Shown in pieces: positions 45,229-55,559 of a stretch of 64,000 nucleotides of DNA; position 1 is the first letter of the stretch; each line of letters opens with the position of its first letter. The stretch spans positions 28,774,492 through 28,838,491 of the forward strand of contig NC_056004.1 of NCBI RefSeq assembly GCF_018446385.1. Reading direction: 5' to 3'. Source of the DNA: Zingiber officinale (Eukaryota > Streptophyta > Magnoliopsida > Zingiberales > Zingiberaceae). Position numbers and translations under genes: made by a program. The notes beneath the pieces were generated by a model. It was given only the letters and a program-made list of their open reading frames with translations, searched no databases and was not told the origin of the DNA.

Positions 45229-45519
45229 TGTTAGTTAGAGCCCTAGAGCCAATCATGTGATGATTGTTGTATGGACTTGATGTATCATATTCCTATATGT
45301 TTATAAAGACATTTCTTTATGGTTATTATACTTACTTGTATTGGTGCCAAATAACTAAGTATAGTAGCGTCCTTGAGTAGAAGGTTCTTATCTATATCAA
45401 TTGATTGGTTGAATCGATAGTGAGATGATATAGAGAACACTACTCTTAATCATTCCTAGTCAAGTATTAACATTCAGGGACAATGCTAATGCGACGAGAC
45501 TAGCATGTAGGTCAACTCG
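45229..45519 (+). repeat. Partial 3' LTR of copia C
   Basis: It begins TGTTAGTTAGAGCC after a purine tract (GCTAGTGGAAGAT). It matches the first ~285 bp of the 5' LTR and stops abruptly at GGTCAACTCG, where sequence matching the chromovirus D LTR takes over. Confidence 0.88.
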
Positions 45520-45759
45520 CTTGCTAGATCAGTGGACTCATAACTCATTCTTAAACAGGTGAGGGAAGTGGCATTGAGCAAGTTATGGGGAGCTCGACGG
45601 CGGTGTGACCGAGAGGCAGAAATGGGATACAGCATGCACTGTCCAGGGTTACATAGAAAGTTATGAAAAACAACATATTCGGTGGTATTGGGACAGTTTG
45701 TTCTTTTGTTATTTCCTTTGTTTTCAATAAATGTGGAGGTGTAGGTATGGGTTGTTTTA
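45520..45759 (+). repeat. Truncated left LTR of chromovirus D
   Basis: Shares the phrase GGACTCATAACTCATTCTTA and what follows with 49937-50150 of the right LTR. It ends GGTATGGGTTGTTTTA where the right LTR has GGTATGGGTCGTTTCA. Confidence 0.85.
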
Positions 45760-45761
45760 GT

Positions 45762-45774
45762 TGGTATTAGAGCG
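45762..45774 (+). promoter_or_regulatory. Primer-binding site of chromovirus D
   Basis: TGGTATTAGAGCG, the tRNA-Met-type site with one C-to-T change. Confidence 0.75.
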
Positions 45775-45950
45775 GTCGCTCCTGAAGGATAGTATGTGCA
45801 TTGAATTCCATCTCCAACTCGGTTAGGCCCGCCTTCGAGTCTATAAGATTTACCCTTGCATATATCTTTATTTTTGCTATGGTTTATGTGTTAGTAATCC
45901 TGTAGTATGAGACAAAGGAAAATGATTGATTCTACTGGACATACAGGGTA

Positions 45951-48120
45951 ATGGCTGCTAGGAGGAATGTCGGGAAAAGGTATAGAAGTGGATCCAACTA
46001 AAGTAGAAGCAATCCGGAACTAGGCAACTCCAAGGAATGCCACCGAAATCCAAAGTTTTCTAGGGTTGGCAGGCTATTATTGGAGGTTCATACAGAACTT
46101 TGTGCGGATTGCCTTACCACTTACTTCCTTGACCAAGAAGGGGTAAGATATGAATGGACAGACCAGTGCGAGAGGAGTTTCAAAGAGTTGAAAGGAATAT
46201 TAATGACAACGCTAGTGCTTGCAATTCCAAGTGGGACTAGGCAGTTCGTAGTATACAAAGATGCCTCCATCGCCTATGCTTCTTGTCAGTTGAAAGTGCA
46301 CGAACATAATTACCCCACACATGACCTAGAGCTAGCAGCCATTTTTGCTTTGAAAATATGGAGGCATTATCTATATGGGGAACGTTGTGAAATTTTCACG
46401 GATCACAAGAGCCTAAAATATTTCTTCACGCAGAAGGAGTTGAATATGAGACAGAGACATTGGCTGGAATTGGTAAAGGACTATGATTGCGAAATTAATT
46501 ACCATCCGGGTAAGGCTAATAAGGTGGCAGACGCCCTGAGTTGCAAATCCGCAATCTTGTCACAATTAACAACTCAACCACAATTGATAACAGAATTTCG
46601 GCGATTAAGTCCGGAAGTGATAACACCTAATGATCAAATCAAGCTGACCACAATGATCGTTACATCAAACTTGGCCAGATTCGTATGGGCCAAGCAGCAG
46701 ATCCACAACTGATAGAATGGAAACACAGAGATGAGGCGAAGGGCCACACGATTTACTCGACAGTAGACGGGATTATGAGGTACAACACTCGCATTTGGGT
46801 ACTAAAGGTTGGTACTCTTAGAGAGGACCAATGCTGGGGCACATACCGCCCCATACTCAGTACACCCCCGGCGTACCAAGATGAACAAGGATATGCAACT
46901 ACTGTATTGGTGGACAAGTATGAAGAAAGATGTAGCCAGAATGGTCCATGAGTGTCTGACCTATCAACAGGTAAAAGCTGAACATCATAGGCCAGTAGGA
47001 TTGTTAGAACCACTTCCAATACCCACATAGAAATGGGAAGATATAGCTATGAATTTCGTTGTGGGATTACCAATTTCACCAAAAGGATCTAGTGTCATAT
47101 GGGTTATTATAGGCCGACTAACAAAATCGGCGCATTTCTTGCCAATAAAGACAACGTTCACCATGACACAGTATGCAGGATTATATATTCAGGAAATTGT
47201 CCGTCTACATGGAATTCCGGTCAGGATAGTATCAGACAGAGACTCGAGATCTACCTCCAGATTTTGGGAAAGTTTGCACCGTGGTTTGGGCACTAAGCTT
47301 GCTTTTAGCACGACATTCCATCCTCAAACAGATGGTCAATCAGAATGGGTAATTTAGGTTTTGGAAGATATGCTTCAAACTTATATAATCGACTTCTGGG
47401 GAGGTTCGGAGTCAAAACTACCGCTGGTAGAGTTTACTTACAACAATAGCTATCAAGTTATGATAGGTATGGCTCTGTATGAAGCATTGTATGACAGGAG
47501 GTGCAAGACTCCATTACATTGGGATGAGGTTCGATAGAGAGAGTGATTCTGGGCCTAGACTTGGTAACCAACACAGTGAATCAGGTGGCGAAAATCCACA
47601 ATCGACTGCAAGCAGCGCAGAGTCGACAAAGGAGTTATGCCGATTAACGACAAAGAGATCTGGAGTTCGAAGTAGGAGACCATGTTTTCCTTAAGGTATC
47701 ACCAATGAAGGGGGTACATAGATTCAGAAAGGAGAAACTTGGACCAAGGTATATTGAACCTTTTGATATTTTGGATAGGGTGTGCACCCGAGCCTACTGA
47801 GTTACCTTACCACCAAACTTATCGGGGGTTCATAATGTATTCCACATATATATGCTACGGAAGTACATTCCTAATCCCTCCCATGTGATTCATCATGAGC
47901 TCATACAGTGAGCGCCAAACTTGTCATACGAGGAAATGCCAGTTCAAATTCTTGATCAACAGATCCGGAAGTGAGGAATAAGGAGATCAAAATGGTGAAA
48001 GTTTTATGGAGGAATCAGCTTATGGAGGAAGCTAATTGGGAGACTGAGTTCGACATGCACAACCGCTACTCCGAATTGTTTGGTAAGTCGAATTTCAGGG
48101 ACGAAATTCTTTTAAGGGGG
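45951..48120 (+). pseudogene. pol: Chromovirus D gag-pol remnant with chromodomain
   Basis: A gag start (MAARRNVGK at 45951) runs within ten codons straight into the end of RT ([14 protein letters not shown]...[15 protein letters not shown]), so gag, protease and most of RT are deleted. RNase H follows ([47 protein letters not shown]). Integrase shows the zinc region (SVHPRRTKMNKD...CLTYQQVKAEHHRP), MNFVVGLPISPKG, IGRLTKSAHFLPIK, RIVSDRDSR and FHPQTDGQSE. The C-terminus has a chromodomain-like piece (KVLWRNQLMEEANWETEFDM...RYSELF), which in live elements steers integration to heterochromatin. Many stops are present. Confidence 0.87.
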
Positions 48121-48127
48121 GAAGAGT

Positions 48128-50232
48128 TGTAAGATCCCACCGGCTCCACCGATTTAAAAAAAATAGAGGAGTCTAAATTGACATCTAATCTAAACTCTAC
48201 GGACAAGAAATAGAGGTGGGGGTTGATCAGTGAACTTGGGGCCCAATTACCCAATTAGATTAGAAAGGAGGGATGACATCTTAAAAGGGGGAAGACGCAA
48301 GGAGAAGAGGGAGGCGATTTTTGTTCGGACGAGGAGCAGGGCGGGGGCACGATTCGCGTCGGGCAGAAGAGAGGAGAACGGGCGCGCATCTTCTGGCGGA
48401 AGAGAGCTCGGGAAGGCAAGTATTCTTCCTAAGTAGTTACGGTGTAGGGCTAATCGGGCAGGTCAAGGCCGAAGTTTTTCGGAGTTTGACGGTGTGGCAT
48501 TGAGGTTTTGTTCCGAGTGATCGTTTTCCTCAGATCCGGCGATGCTTTTGGTTATCGGTTTCGTTTCTTTAGTTTGTGTGCCACTGAAGAACTTGACGAA
48601 GGTTACATATTGCTTCTCATTGTTCAGTGTTCTTGAAGGATTACTCTCGGTTTTATGCTCACCTTATCCTTGGATCTGGATTTAAATTCCGTATTAGAGT
48701 TTGGATCGATGTTTTAGTGTGGTACTATCTCTATGGACAGTTTTGGAATTTCGAGTGTAGGGATGTTAGGTTGGGAGTTTTCTGTGTGCTTTGATTCTTC
48801 GTGTGATGTGGTACTGTTGTAATCTTGGTTTCTTGAGTTGTTAAGTTCCAGTACAGTGTCGGGAGTGCTCAGATTTGAGAGTTTGGTATGGAGGGGTTGT
48901 GTGGAGTACATTTGATTGTGGGTAACTAATTCTTGAGGTGTGGTTGTTAGTTAAATCTAAATTCTGAGTACATTGTTATGTGATTTAGATTGGGAATCTT
49001 GTTGCTGCTTCATATAATTAATGGATGATGGTTTTGAGATTCTGGATTTTTACTGTTAGTATGATTAGTTGAGCACGTTTTCAATGGTTTTCCTTAGAAT
49101 GCTTAAGCAGTGCATGCCCCTAATGAATCTGTCACATGTGATTGGCATCATGATGAGATTGTTCTACCTTATGTTATAATTGTTTAGGTAGCAATGGGTT
49201 CTATTTGCTTTAATCTAGGATTAATTTCAAGATCTGGATTTCTGTGGAATGTGTTCATCATTGGTTTTCTTTTATCTGCTATTGTCCTATACATGCGTAG
49301 TATAAGTTTAGTTTTCTCTTTGCATCTCTAGCTGTAGAACCAGTTATGCACAGGCCAAGTATAATGTACCATTCGTTGATGCATAAACATTTGTTTAAGA
49401 ATGAATTATGCTTTCAGATTATTACCTGTACAAACTACTATGATATGATAGAATCATGTTATGGTATATGTTCATGTCCCCAATGTTATGATAGAACCAT
49501 ACTATCATTTACAAGATTATGGAAGATAGGCTTGAATGGTGACAAAACTGAAATGCTATAAATGTGTCCTATAGATTTTCCTAAGTAAGAGGTAATTAGA
49601 TGAATGTTGGTTTAGGTGGTGCCGATACGGGATGAGTGTCTTGGGATGAGCTTCAAGGAGGGTCCATCCAATCATGAAAGACCGAAAAGAGGTACCTCTC
49701 AAGGCTATGACTGAGTGATTGATAATGAATTATGTTTTTTAACGGTTCACCATTGTAGCCCATGTTTATCTCTTTATGTCATACTGAAGGGTTATTTCTA
49801 TATGCAAAGCAATGGACTCAAGCTAATAGTAGGTAACTGCACCCATCCATGTTATGTATTTAAACTTTCTTTTGTTAGATGTTCATGTTTTATTAGCATG
49901 CTTCGTATCTACTTATGAAATATGCTTGCTGGGTCAATGGACTCATAACTCATTCTTAAACAGGTGAGGGAAGTGGCATTGAGCAAGTTATGGGGGACTC
50001 GGTGGCGGTGTGATTGAGAGATGGAAATGGGATACAGCATGCACTGTCTAGGGTTACATAGAAAGTTATGAAAAACAACATATTCGGTGATATTAAGACA
50101 GTTTGTTCTTTTGTTATTTTCTTTGTTTTCAATAAATGTGGAGGTGTACGTTGTATGGGACTGAGGATGTAATTGGTTTAAATTTTTTGTTTTAATATGA
50201 CTGAGTCCAAGGTATTGGTATGGGTCGTTTCA
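48128..50232 (+). repeat. 3' LTR of chromovirus D
   Basis: A 2105-bp LTR starting TGTAAGATCCCACC after the purine tract TTTTAAGGGGGGAAGAG and ending GGGTCGTTTCA. No reading frame in it is credible. The GC-rich 48290-48430 part with GAGGA/GGAGAA runs is likely near the transcript start. Confidence 0.85.
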
Positions 50233-50773
50233 GGGACTCCTAGTTATCAATCTTCATCATAAAAATACTTGTCTTCCATTACAAACACAACTTTGCACAT
50301 GTAGGCAATATTTTAAAGATCTACCACTGGTGCAGCAAATCTGAGCAGTATGCACATGGCAATGGGATCGACCAGTGATATTTCAGCAAGGACACAAGAC
50401 CTCAGCCACTCTGAGAATGGAGCATCTGCCAATGCAAAGGAGTTATTGCATCTATTTGAAAAGATGCTAATGTTCAAACTTTCAAGAAACAGGAGGATCT
50501 GTTGAATTTAGGGAATGGGAATTGCCATCAAACAAGCACATATTCATAAAAAAAAATGGAAGAAGTTTGTTGAATATGGCCAATAAATATGTTGAGGCAA
50601 TCACCATCCAAAACCTCAATATTAAAATCTAAGAGCATCTCTCAATCGACACGCATCGATGTTAACTGCAGTAAACGTCCAATCAAAAAGCAAATTGCTT
50701 TATGTTTGATCTTTTTTTCTTTGTTTTAGGGTTAAAGGAAGCAACAACAGGGATAAAAGAGAGGCTACTTAGC
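50233..50773. other. Low-copy-looking spacer downstream of the TMEM45-like gene
   Basis: No transposon signature is seen. For the minus-strand gene at 50774 this is the 3' flank. AATAAA-type signals in minus orientation are not clear, and I see nothing else in it. Confidence 0.5.
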
Positions 50774-51742
50774 TCAGGCCTGCGTCGAGCTCTTGGAGAG
50801 AACCTTCATCTGCATGTGATCCATATCTGAGAGAGCACCGGTGGACGATAACGTTGTCAGAGCCTCGTAAGAGCCTCCATTGTGCCTCCGTACAAGGCCC
50901 CCGACCACGACGGGAGCCGGGTTCAAAGAAACATACACGACGAAGGTGACAACGGCGATGAGAATGGCGTGGACGGTGAAGGCCAGATCCAGGATCGCGA
51001 AGGCACGGATACGCGAGTCCTCGAGATCGCAGCTGGTGGAGATGTATCGAACGCCCAGTAGTCGGTGGCATCCCTCGGGAATGAAGGCCTCGACATAAAG
51101 GGAGAAGCCAGCCTGCAGCGACCAGAGACCCTGGAGGGCAATGGAGGCGGAGAGGACGAGCTCCGCGATGAAGAGCCTCGGGGCAACAGCTAGGGCAAGC
51201 GCAGCAGCGGCAGAGACGGAAAATATGAGAGACGAGAGGGCGTCGCACTTGGACTGGAGTTCGGATTGCTGGCCAACGGCGGAGGAGTGGGCGGAGGCAG
51301 CCGAGAGAAGGGCAAACGCGAGGGCGGCGAGAAGGAAGATGATGTCCGTTGGGAGAGGCAACAAGAGGGTGAGGGAGAGGGACAGGAGGAAGAAAAGGAG
51401 CGCCGAGGCGGACTCGAGAAAGGAGAAGCGCTGGGCATCGGCGCGCGCATCGCCGGCGGAGAGGAGAACGTTGGCGACGACCGCAACGAATAGAGAGAAG
51501 AAAGAAAGGTAGATGGGGAGGTGGCGGAGGAGGTGATGGCGGTGGGCTGATAGAGCGAGGGGGTAGTAAGGGCGGGCGGCGTGTTCGATGGCGATGGCCA
51601 GTCGAGGGGAGGTGGTGGCGGAGGAGGAGGAGGTGTTATAAGATCGGACGGCGGAAATGAGGTGGTAGAGGCCGTAGGAGAACAAGCCGAAGAAGGCGAA
51701 GACGTGGTAAAGTAGATTGGCCATCAGCGATTCAATCCCCAC
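50774..51742 (-). CDS. TMEM45/DUF716 family membrane protein
   Basis: An intact single-exon frame of 322 residues, strongly GC-biased and unlike the surrounding elements. It is predicted to be a multipass membrane protein, with hydrophobic segments at about 8-29, 74-95, 112-130, 133-151, 170-187, 191-214 and 246-272. Family-type features include the N-terminal HVFAFFGLFSYGLYHL, an EHAARPYYPLALSAHRHHLLRH loop (given in part: IEHAARPYYPLALS), LQGLWSLQAGFSLY and the CHRLLGVRYISTSCDLEDSR loop. Plant DUF716 proteins have no well-settled biochemical role; some relatives are reported as virus- or stress-responsive. M1 is taken as the start; M7 (MANLLYHVFAFFG) is an alternative. The ATG lies about 180 bases from the neighbouring receptor-kinase pseudogene on the same strand. 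It is the only intact host gene in the window. Confidence 0.88.
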   Translation of the reverse strand: MGIESLMANLLYHVFAFFGLFSYGLYHLISAVRSYNTSSSSATTSPRLAIAIEHAARPYYPLALSAHRHHLLRHLPIYLSFFSLFVAVVANVLLSAGDARADAQRFSFLESASALLFFLLSLSLTLLLPLPTDIIFLLAALAFALLSAASAHSSAVGQQSELQSKCDALSSLIFSVSAAAALALAVAPRLFIAELVLSASIALQGLWSLQAGFSLYVEAFIPEGCHRLLGVRYISTSCDLEDSRIRAFAILDLAFTVHAILIAVVTFVVYVSLNPAPVVVGGLVRRHNGGSYEALTTLSSTGALSDMDHMQMKVLSKSSTQA

Positions 51743-52810
51743 TCTCTTCCTCCGTCGTCAATTTCCTATATTTTCTATGCGCCATTCCCACTTCTTGGGG
51801 AAGAATATGAGACAATTTCAGAGTGCACCCTCATTTTTACATATTATTTTATTAACCTCTAGGTGTTTAAAGGATAAAAGCACACATTGATCTTAATTTT
51901 AAACGTTGACCTGGGCCTCTGCTATCTCGGCCTAGACACCTCCTGCGACGACAAGTAGGAGAGCAGCAGCGGCGACGCCGATGACCCCGGACTCGTTGTG
52001 CTGGTCGCCGAACCCCCTAGACTCAGGTGCGATCCCTCTGTCCCGCGTCCGTAAAACCTCAAATACTGCAGCGACCTCGGACGTGGCTCGCCGACCGGCA
52101 CCGTCCCCTCCAGCATCGCCGCCACCATCGTCGTGCTCGGTCGGCTCCCAGGCTCCTTGTGCAGGCAGCACAGAGCCACCTTGACGATCCTTTCCAGCTC
52201 GTCCCGGTTCACCTTCCCCTCCAGTCTCGGGTCCGCCAACTCCTCGTACCTACCCCGCTTGTGCATCTCGAACGCCAACATCGGGAAGTACGACAACGGG
52301 GAGCCGGTCAACTCTGGGTCTCTTTCGTCGACCCGATTTTTAGGCCCCCGCACGATCTCAAGCAGCACCATCCTCAAGCTGTACACGTCGGTCTTGTCGG
52401 AGATGGCGGTGTTGGTGAGCTACTCCGGCGCGAGGTAGACGAGCGTCCCCCGCATGATGGTGAAGAGCCCGGACTGCTTCGGGCTCATAAGCTTGGCCAG
52501 TCGGCAATCTTGTCCTGGTTGTGATCGTGGATCAGGATGTTCTCCAGCTTCATGTCGCAGTGGATGATCCTGTGCTCGCATCCGGCGTGGAGGTAGGCTA
52601 GCCCGTGCGCGGTTCCCACCGTGATGTCGAGCCGTTGCTTCCACTTGAGGACGGCCAGGCCAGAGCTACGGCCAAAGAGCGTGCGGTCAAGGGAACCACG
52701 GTTCATGTCTCGTAGACCAGCAGCCGCTTGTGGCTCTCTGCGCAAAAGCCAGGGAGGCGGACGAGATTGATATGGTGGGGGTTGGTATCTTGGGTCATGT
52801 TCCATCTCCG

Positions 52811-54819
52811 CAAGTTTCTGTAGACTCGGCTGTTAGTGGTGATCCACTTTCTAGTTCTGATTCTCATTCGTCTGACCACTCATCTCCGAGTAGCTCTGAT
52901 GATAATATTCCTTAGCGGATGCTTCCTCTAAATGATATTTATGCCCGATGTCAATCAGTTTCCTCTCATTATCCTCTTCCACGTGCTCTTATTGCTTCTT
53001 CATATTTTGTTGAACCTTCTAGTTTTACACAGACAGTCAAAGATCTAAATTGACGTGCTGCGATTGCTACAGAATTTGATGATCTTCTTCGTAATGTAAC
53101 TTGGAGCTTAGTCCCTCATACCCCATCTATGAATATTGTGAACTTTAAATGAGTTTACCGAATTAAGTATCGTGCAGATGGTTCTATTGAATGTTACAAA
53201 GCTTGCCTTGTTGCTAAAGACTTTAATTAACAGTCAGGTATTGACTTCAATGATACTTTTAGTCTAGTCATCAAAATTACAACTATCAGATTGCTACTAT
53301 ATAGCTGTAAGCTCCAATTGACCAATACGCCAATTAGATGTTTCTAATGCTTTCCTTCATGGACACCTTGAAGAAACTGTTTATATGGTGCAACCTCCTA
53401 GATTCATCCACCCGCAACTTTCAACGCATGTGTGTCAACTTCAGAATTCTATATATGGTTTTCGACAAGCACCTCGTGCATGGTTTCATCGTCTATCTAC
53501 TTGGCTTCATACTTAGGGATTTTTTGACTCAAAAACATACTCTTCCCTATTCTACAAATGTAATGAGGAATTTTCAATATTTGTTCTGATTTATGTGGAT
53601 GATATATTAATAACTGGTAGTGATCAAAACAACATTACTACTTTACTACATCTTCTCTGTCAAGACTTTCCTATTCGAGATCTTGTCAATGCTCGTTTTT
53701 TCCTTAGCATAGAGTTTCTCTCATATTTTGAAGGTTGCCTTCTCTCTCAGAGCAAATACATTACTGGGCTCCTACAATGAGCTAAAATGGATAGTGCACG
53801 TCTCATCTCCATACCAATAATTGAGGGTGGTTTCACTGCACCTTCATCCTCCTCTCTGATATCTGACCCCAGTTCTACCGTAGTATTATTGGTGTCCTAT
53901 AATATGTCACAATTACACAACCCGATATTGCTTTCGCAGTGAATCGTGCCTATCAATTTATGCATGCTCATACTGAACATCATTGGGAATGTGTTAAGAG
54001 AATTCTTCGATATCTCAAAGGCACTATTCTACATGATCTTTTATATTGTCAGTCTTCATGAGAGTTGATTACCTACAGTGATACAGATTGGGCTAGATCT
54101 CCCGAAGATAAACTTTCTACTAGTGGGTATGTTATATTTCTTGTGCAAATCTTGTTTCCTGACTTTCAAAAAAGTAACCTACAGTCTCTTGCTCGAGTAC
54201 TAAAGCTGAATATAAAGTTATTGCTAACGCAACGTCAGAAATTATTTGGCTACAATCTCTTCTTTCAGAATTATACTTATCCCCAACTACTACGCCTAAA
54301 ATATGGTGTGATAATATTAGAGCAACTTATCTTGCGACAAATCCTATTTTTCATGCTCGTACTGAGCATGTAGAGATTGATTTTCATTTTATTCTCGAGC
54401 GTGTGACAACTCGACAACTTTCGATTTCTTATATCTCTACGGAAGATCAAATTGCTGATATATTTACTAAGTCATTATCTAGACAACGTTTTACCAAGTT
54501 AGCACTCAAATTCAATGTTTAGACACTCCCGTTGAGTTTGTTGGGGGAAATGACAATAATGAAAATAATCTCTAATTGATTTCAATCAATTGAGATTTAT
54601 TATATTTGGCACATAATCAAGACCGATATGAATCAAATAGGAAAAATAATATTTCTAAGTCTATTATATTACTATGTTTATAATTATTATTATTATTATA
54701 TGTCTTATTTAATATTTCCATTATTATTTTGGACAATTTGTATAAATAAGCATATTGACTTTAGTAATAAAATGATCAAAAAGTTTTATATTATTTCTTT
54801 CCTCTACCAATTAATTTCA
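52811..54819 (+). mobile_element. 5'-truncated copia element E inside the kinase
   Basis: Plus-strand copia remnant: a Ser-rich linker, RT (RIKYRADGSIECYKA, LDVSNAFLHGHLEETVYMVQPPRF, IYVDDILITGSD), RNase H (YSDTDWARSPEDKLSTSGY), then QIADIFTKSLSRQRF, a purine tract (GTTGGGGGAAA) and a ~270-bp 3' LTR ending CA at 54819. Gag, protease, integrase and the 5' LTR are missing, and no target duplication is found, so the left side was lost by deletion. Several stops (53041, 53227 and others) are present. It separates the ATP-binding lobe from the rest of the kinase. Confidence 0.85.
54550..54819 (+). repeat. 3' LTR of copia element E
   Basis: A short, very AT-rich LTR beginning near TGACAATAATG and ending TTAATTTCA. 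No partner LTR is present, so its left edge is set only by the purine tract before it. Confidence 0.65.
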
Positions 54820-55134
54820 TGAACAATTTCGATGCAGAATTCTCGCCACCCTTGCTGCGTGTTGCTGGCATTGATCTGCTTCACGGCGGCGAGGGATTTG
54901 TCCGGGAATTGACCCTTGTAAACACATTCAAATCCTCCAGAGCCGATTAGTGTCTGGAAATTGTTGGTGGCCTCTTCGAGCTCAGGGTAGGTGTATTGGG
55001 TGGGCAGGCCGAGGATCGGAATATGTTCCTCATTATCCTCCTGCTCATCGTTGGACAACTCGACAAGCATTGACCTCTTCTGCCCTCTGGAGACTGATTT
55101 GGTCCACGTCTCGTCTCTTCTCCTGAGCTTGTTC

Positions 55135-55477
55135 TGTTGGAAAAAAGAAATTATAGTAGAAGAAATAAAAGAGTTATGAGAGGAAATGTGGAAAAGGAGA
55201 ATCTCTATGTGGAAGAGGATTATAAAACAAACAACTTGTTTTATTCACTGAATAAAGGTACATATTTATACGCTTATTGATAAGCGCTAGACTTTTTATT
55301 TTATTTTATCTCTACGAACTCTTATCCTTATCAAGATTGTCTCCTCATCAAATTCTATCCCTATCTTCTTATCACGAACTCTCATTCTCATCAAATTCTA
55401 TCCCTATCTTCTTATCAAGAAATGTCACCTCATCTCATTTTTATCTCTATTAATAAAATAAAGTTTAATTTCCAACA
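55135..55477 (-). repeat. 3' LTR of copia element F
   Basis: A 343-bp LTR with an 8-base inverted end (TGTTGGAA / TTCCAACA). It carries repeated CTTATC/TCTATCCC phrases, and a TATA-like TATAAATATG on the minus strand near 55261-55270. Confidence 0.8.
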
Positions 55478-55559
55478 CAGTCTCTTAAACTTGATTTTGT
55501 AACTCCAAGTAAATATCACATATTGATGAAGTCTTCAAATTTGAAAGGTTTGGTAAAAA

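Larger units (their letters stand above)
22752..45519 (+). mobile_element. Ty1/copia element C, interrupted by two insertions
   Basis: This copia element has a 5' LTR (22752-39748), a primer-binding site (39750), gag (41258), pol (to 45214), a polypurine tract, and the first ~290 bp of its 3' LTR (45229-45519). The opening of the two LTRs (TGTTAGTTAGAGCC onward) agrees for ~285 bp. The 5' LTR is interrupted by Tat element B (23304-33870) and by a hAT transposon (34111-38706); without them it would be about 1.8 kb. The right end is lost where chromovirus D begins at 45520, so no target duplication can be checked. Confidence 0.88.
45520..50232 (+). mobile_element. Ty3/gypsy chromovirus D (Tekay-like), deleted
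   Basis: Left LTR remnant 45520-45759, primer site 45762, pol remnant 45951-48120, and right LTR 48128-50232. The left LTR matches only the last part of the right one (from about 49923), so ~1.8 kb of it is gone at the junction with copia C, and a further ~60 bp is missing near 45742. The interior jumps from the first codons of gag to the end of RT. Two deletions therefore shaped it. Confidence 0.87.
51922..55134 (-). pseudogene. S-domain-type receptor-like kinase, kinase domain, broken
   Basis: The kinase domain is recognisable on the minus strand in two blocks. Block 1 (55134-54820) has the juxtamembrane KLRRRDETWTKSVSRGQKR, YTYPELEEATNNF, the Gly loop IGSGGFECVYKG (third Gly replaced by Glu) and AAVKQI with the catalytic Lys. 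A copia element (E) then intervenes. Block 2 (about 52810-51922) has HHINLVRLPGFCAESHKRLL, a one-base loss at VYE(Y)MNRGSLDRTLFG, the catalytic loop IIHCDMKLENIL (Asp and Lys kept, Pro to Leu), a ~7-base deletion that removes Phe-Gly of DFG, LMSPKQSGLFTIMRGTLVYLAPE, and the C-terminal lobe ELADPRLEGKVNRDELERIV...EGTVPVGEPRPRSLQYLRFYG. The pattern is that of SD2-type G-lectin kinases (At5g35370-like). The extracellular part is absent, cut off by copia F at 55135. Confidence 0.85.

Noticed and set aside
51141..51512. Plus-strand and frame-shifted frames over the TMEM45-like gene
   Set aside because: GC-rich shadow frames of an intact membrane-protein gene; low-complexity Arg/Glu or Ser/Pro composition.
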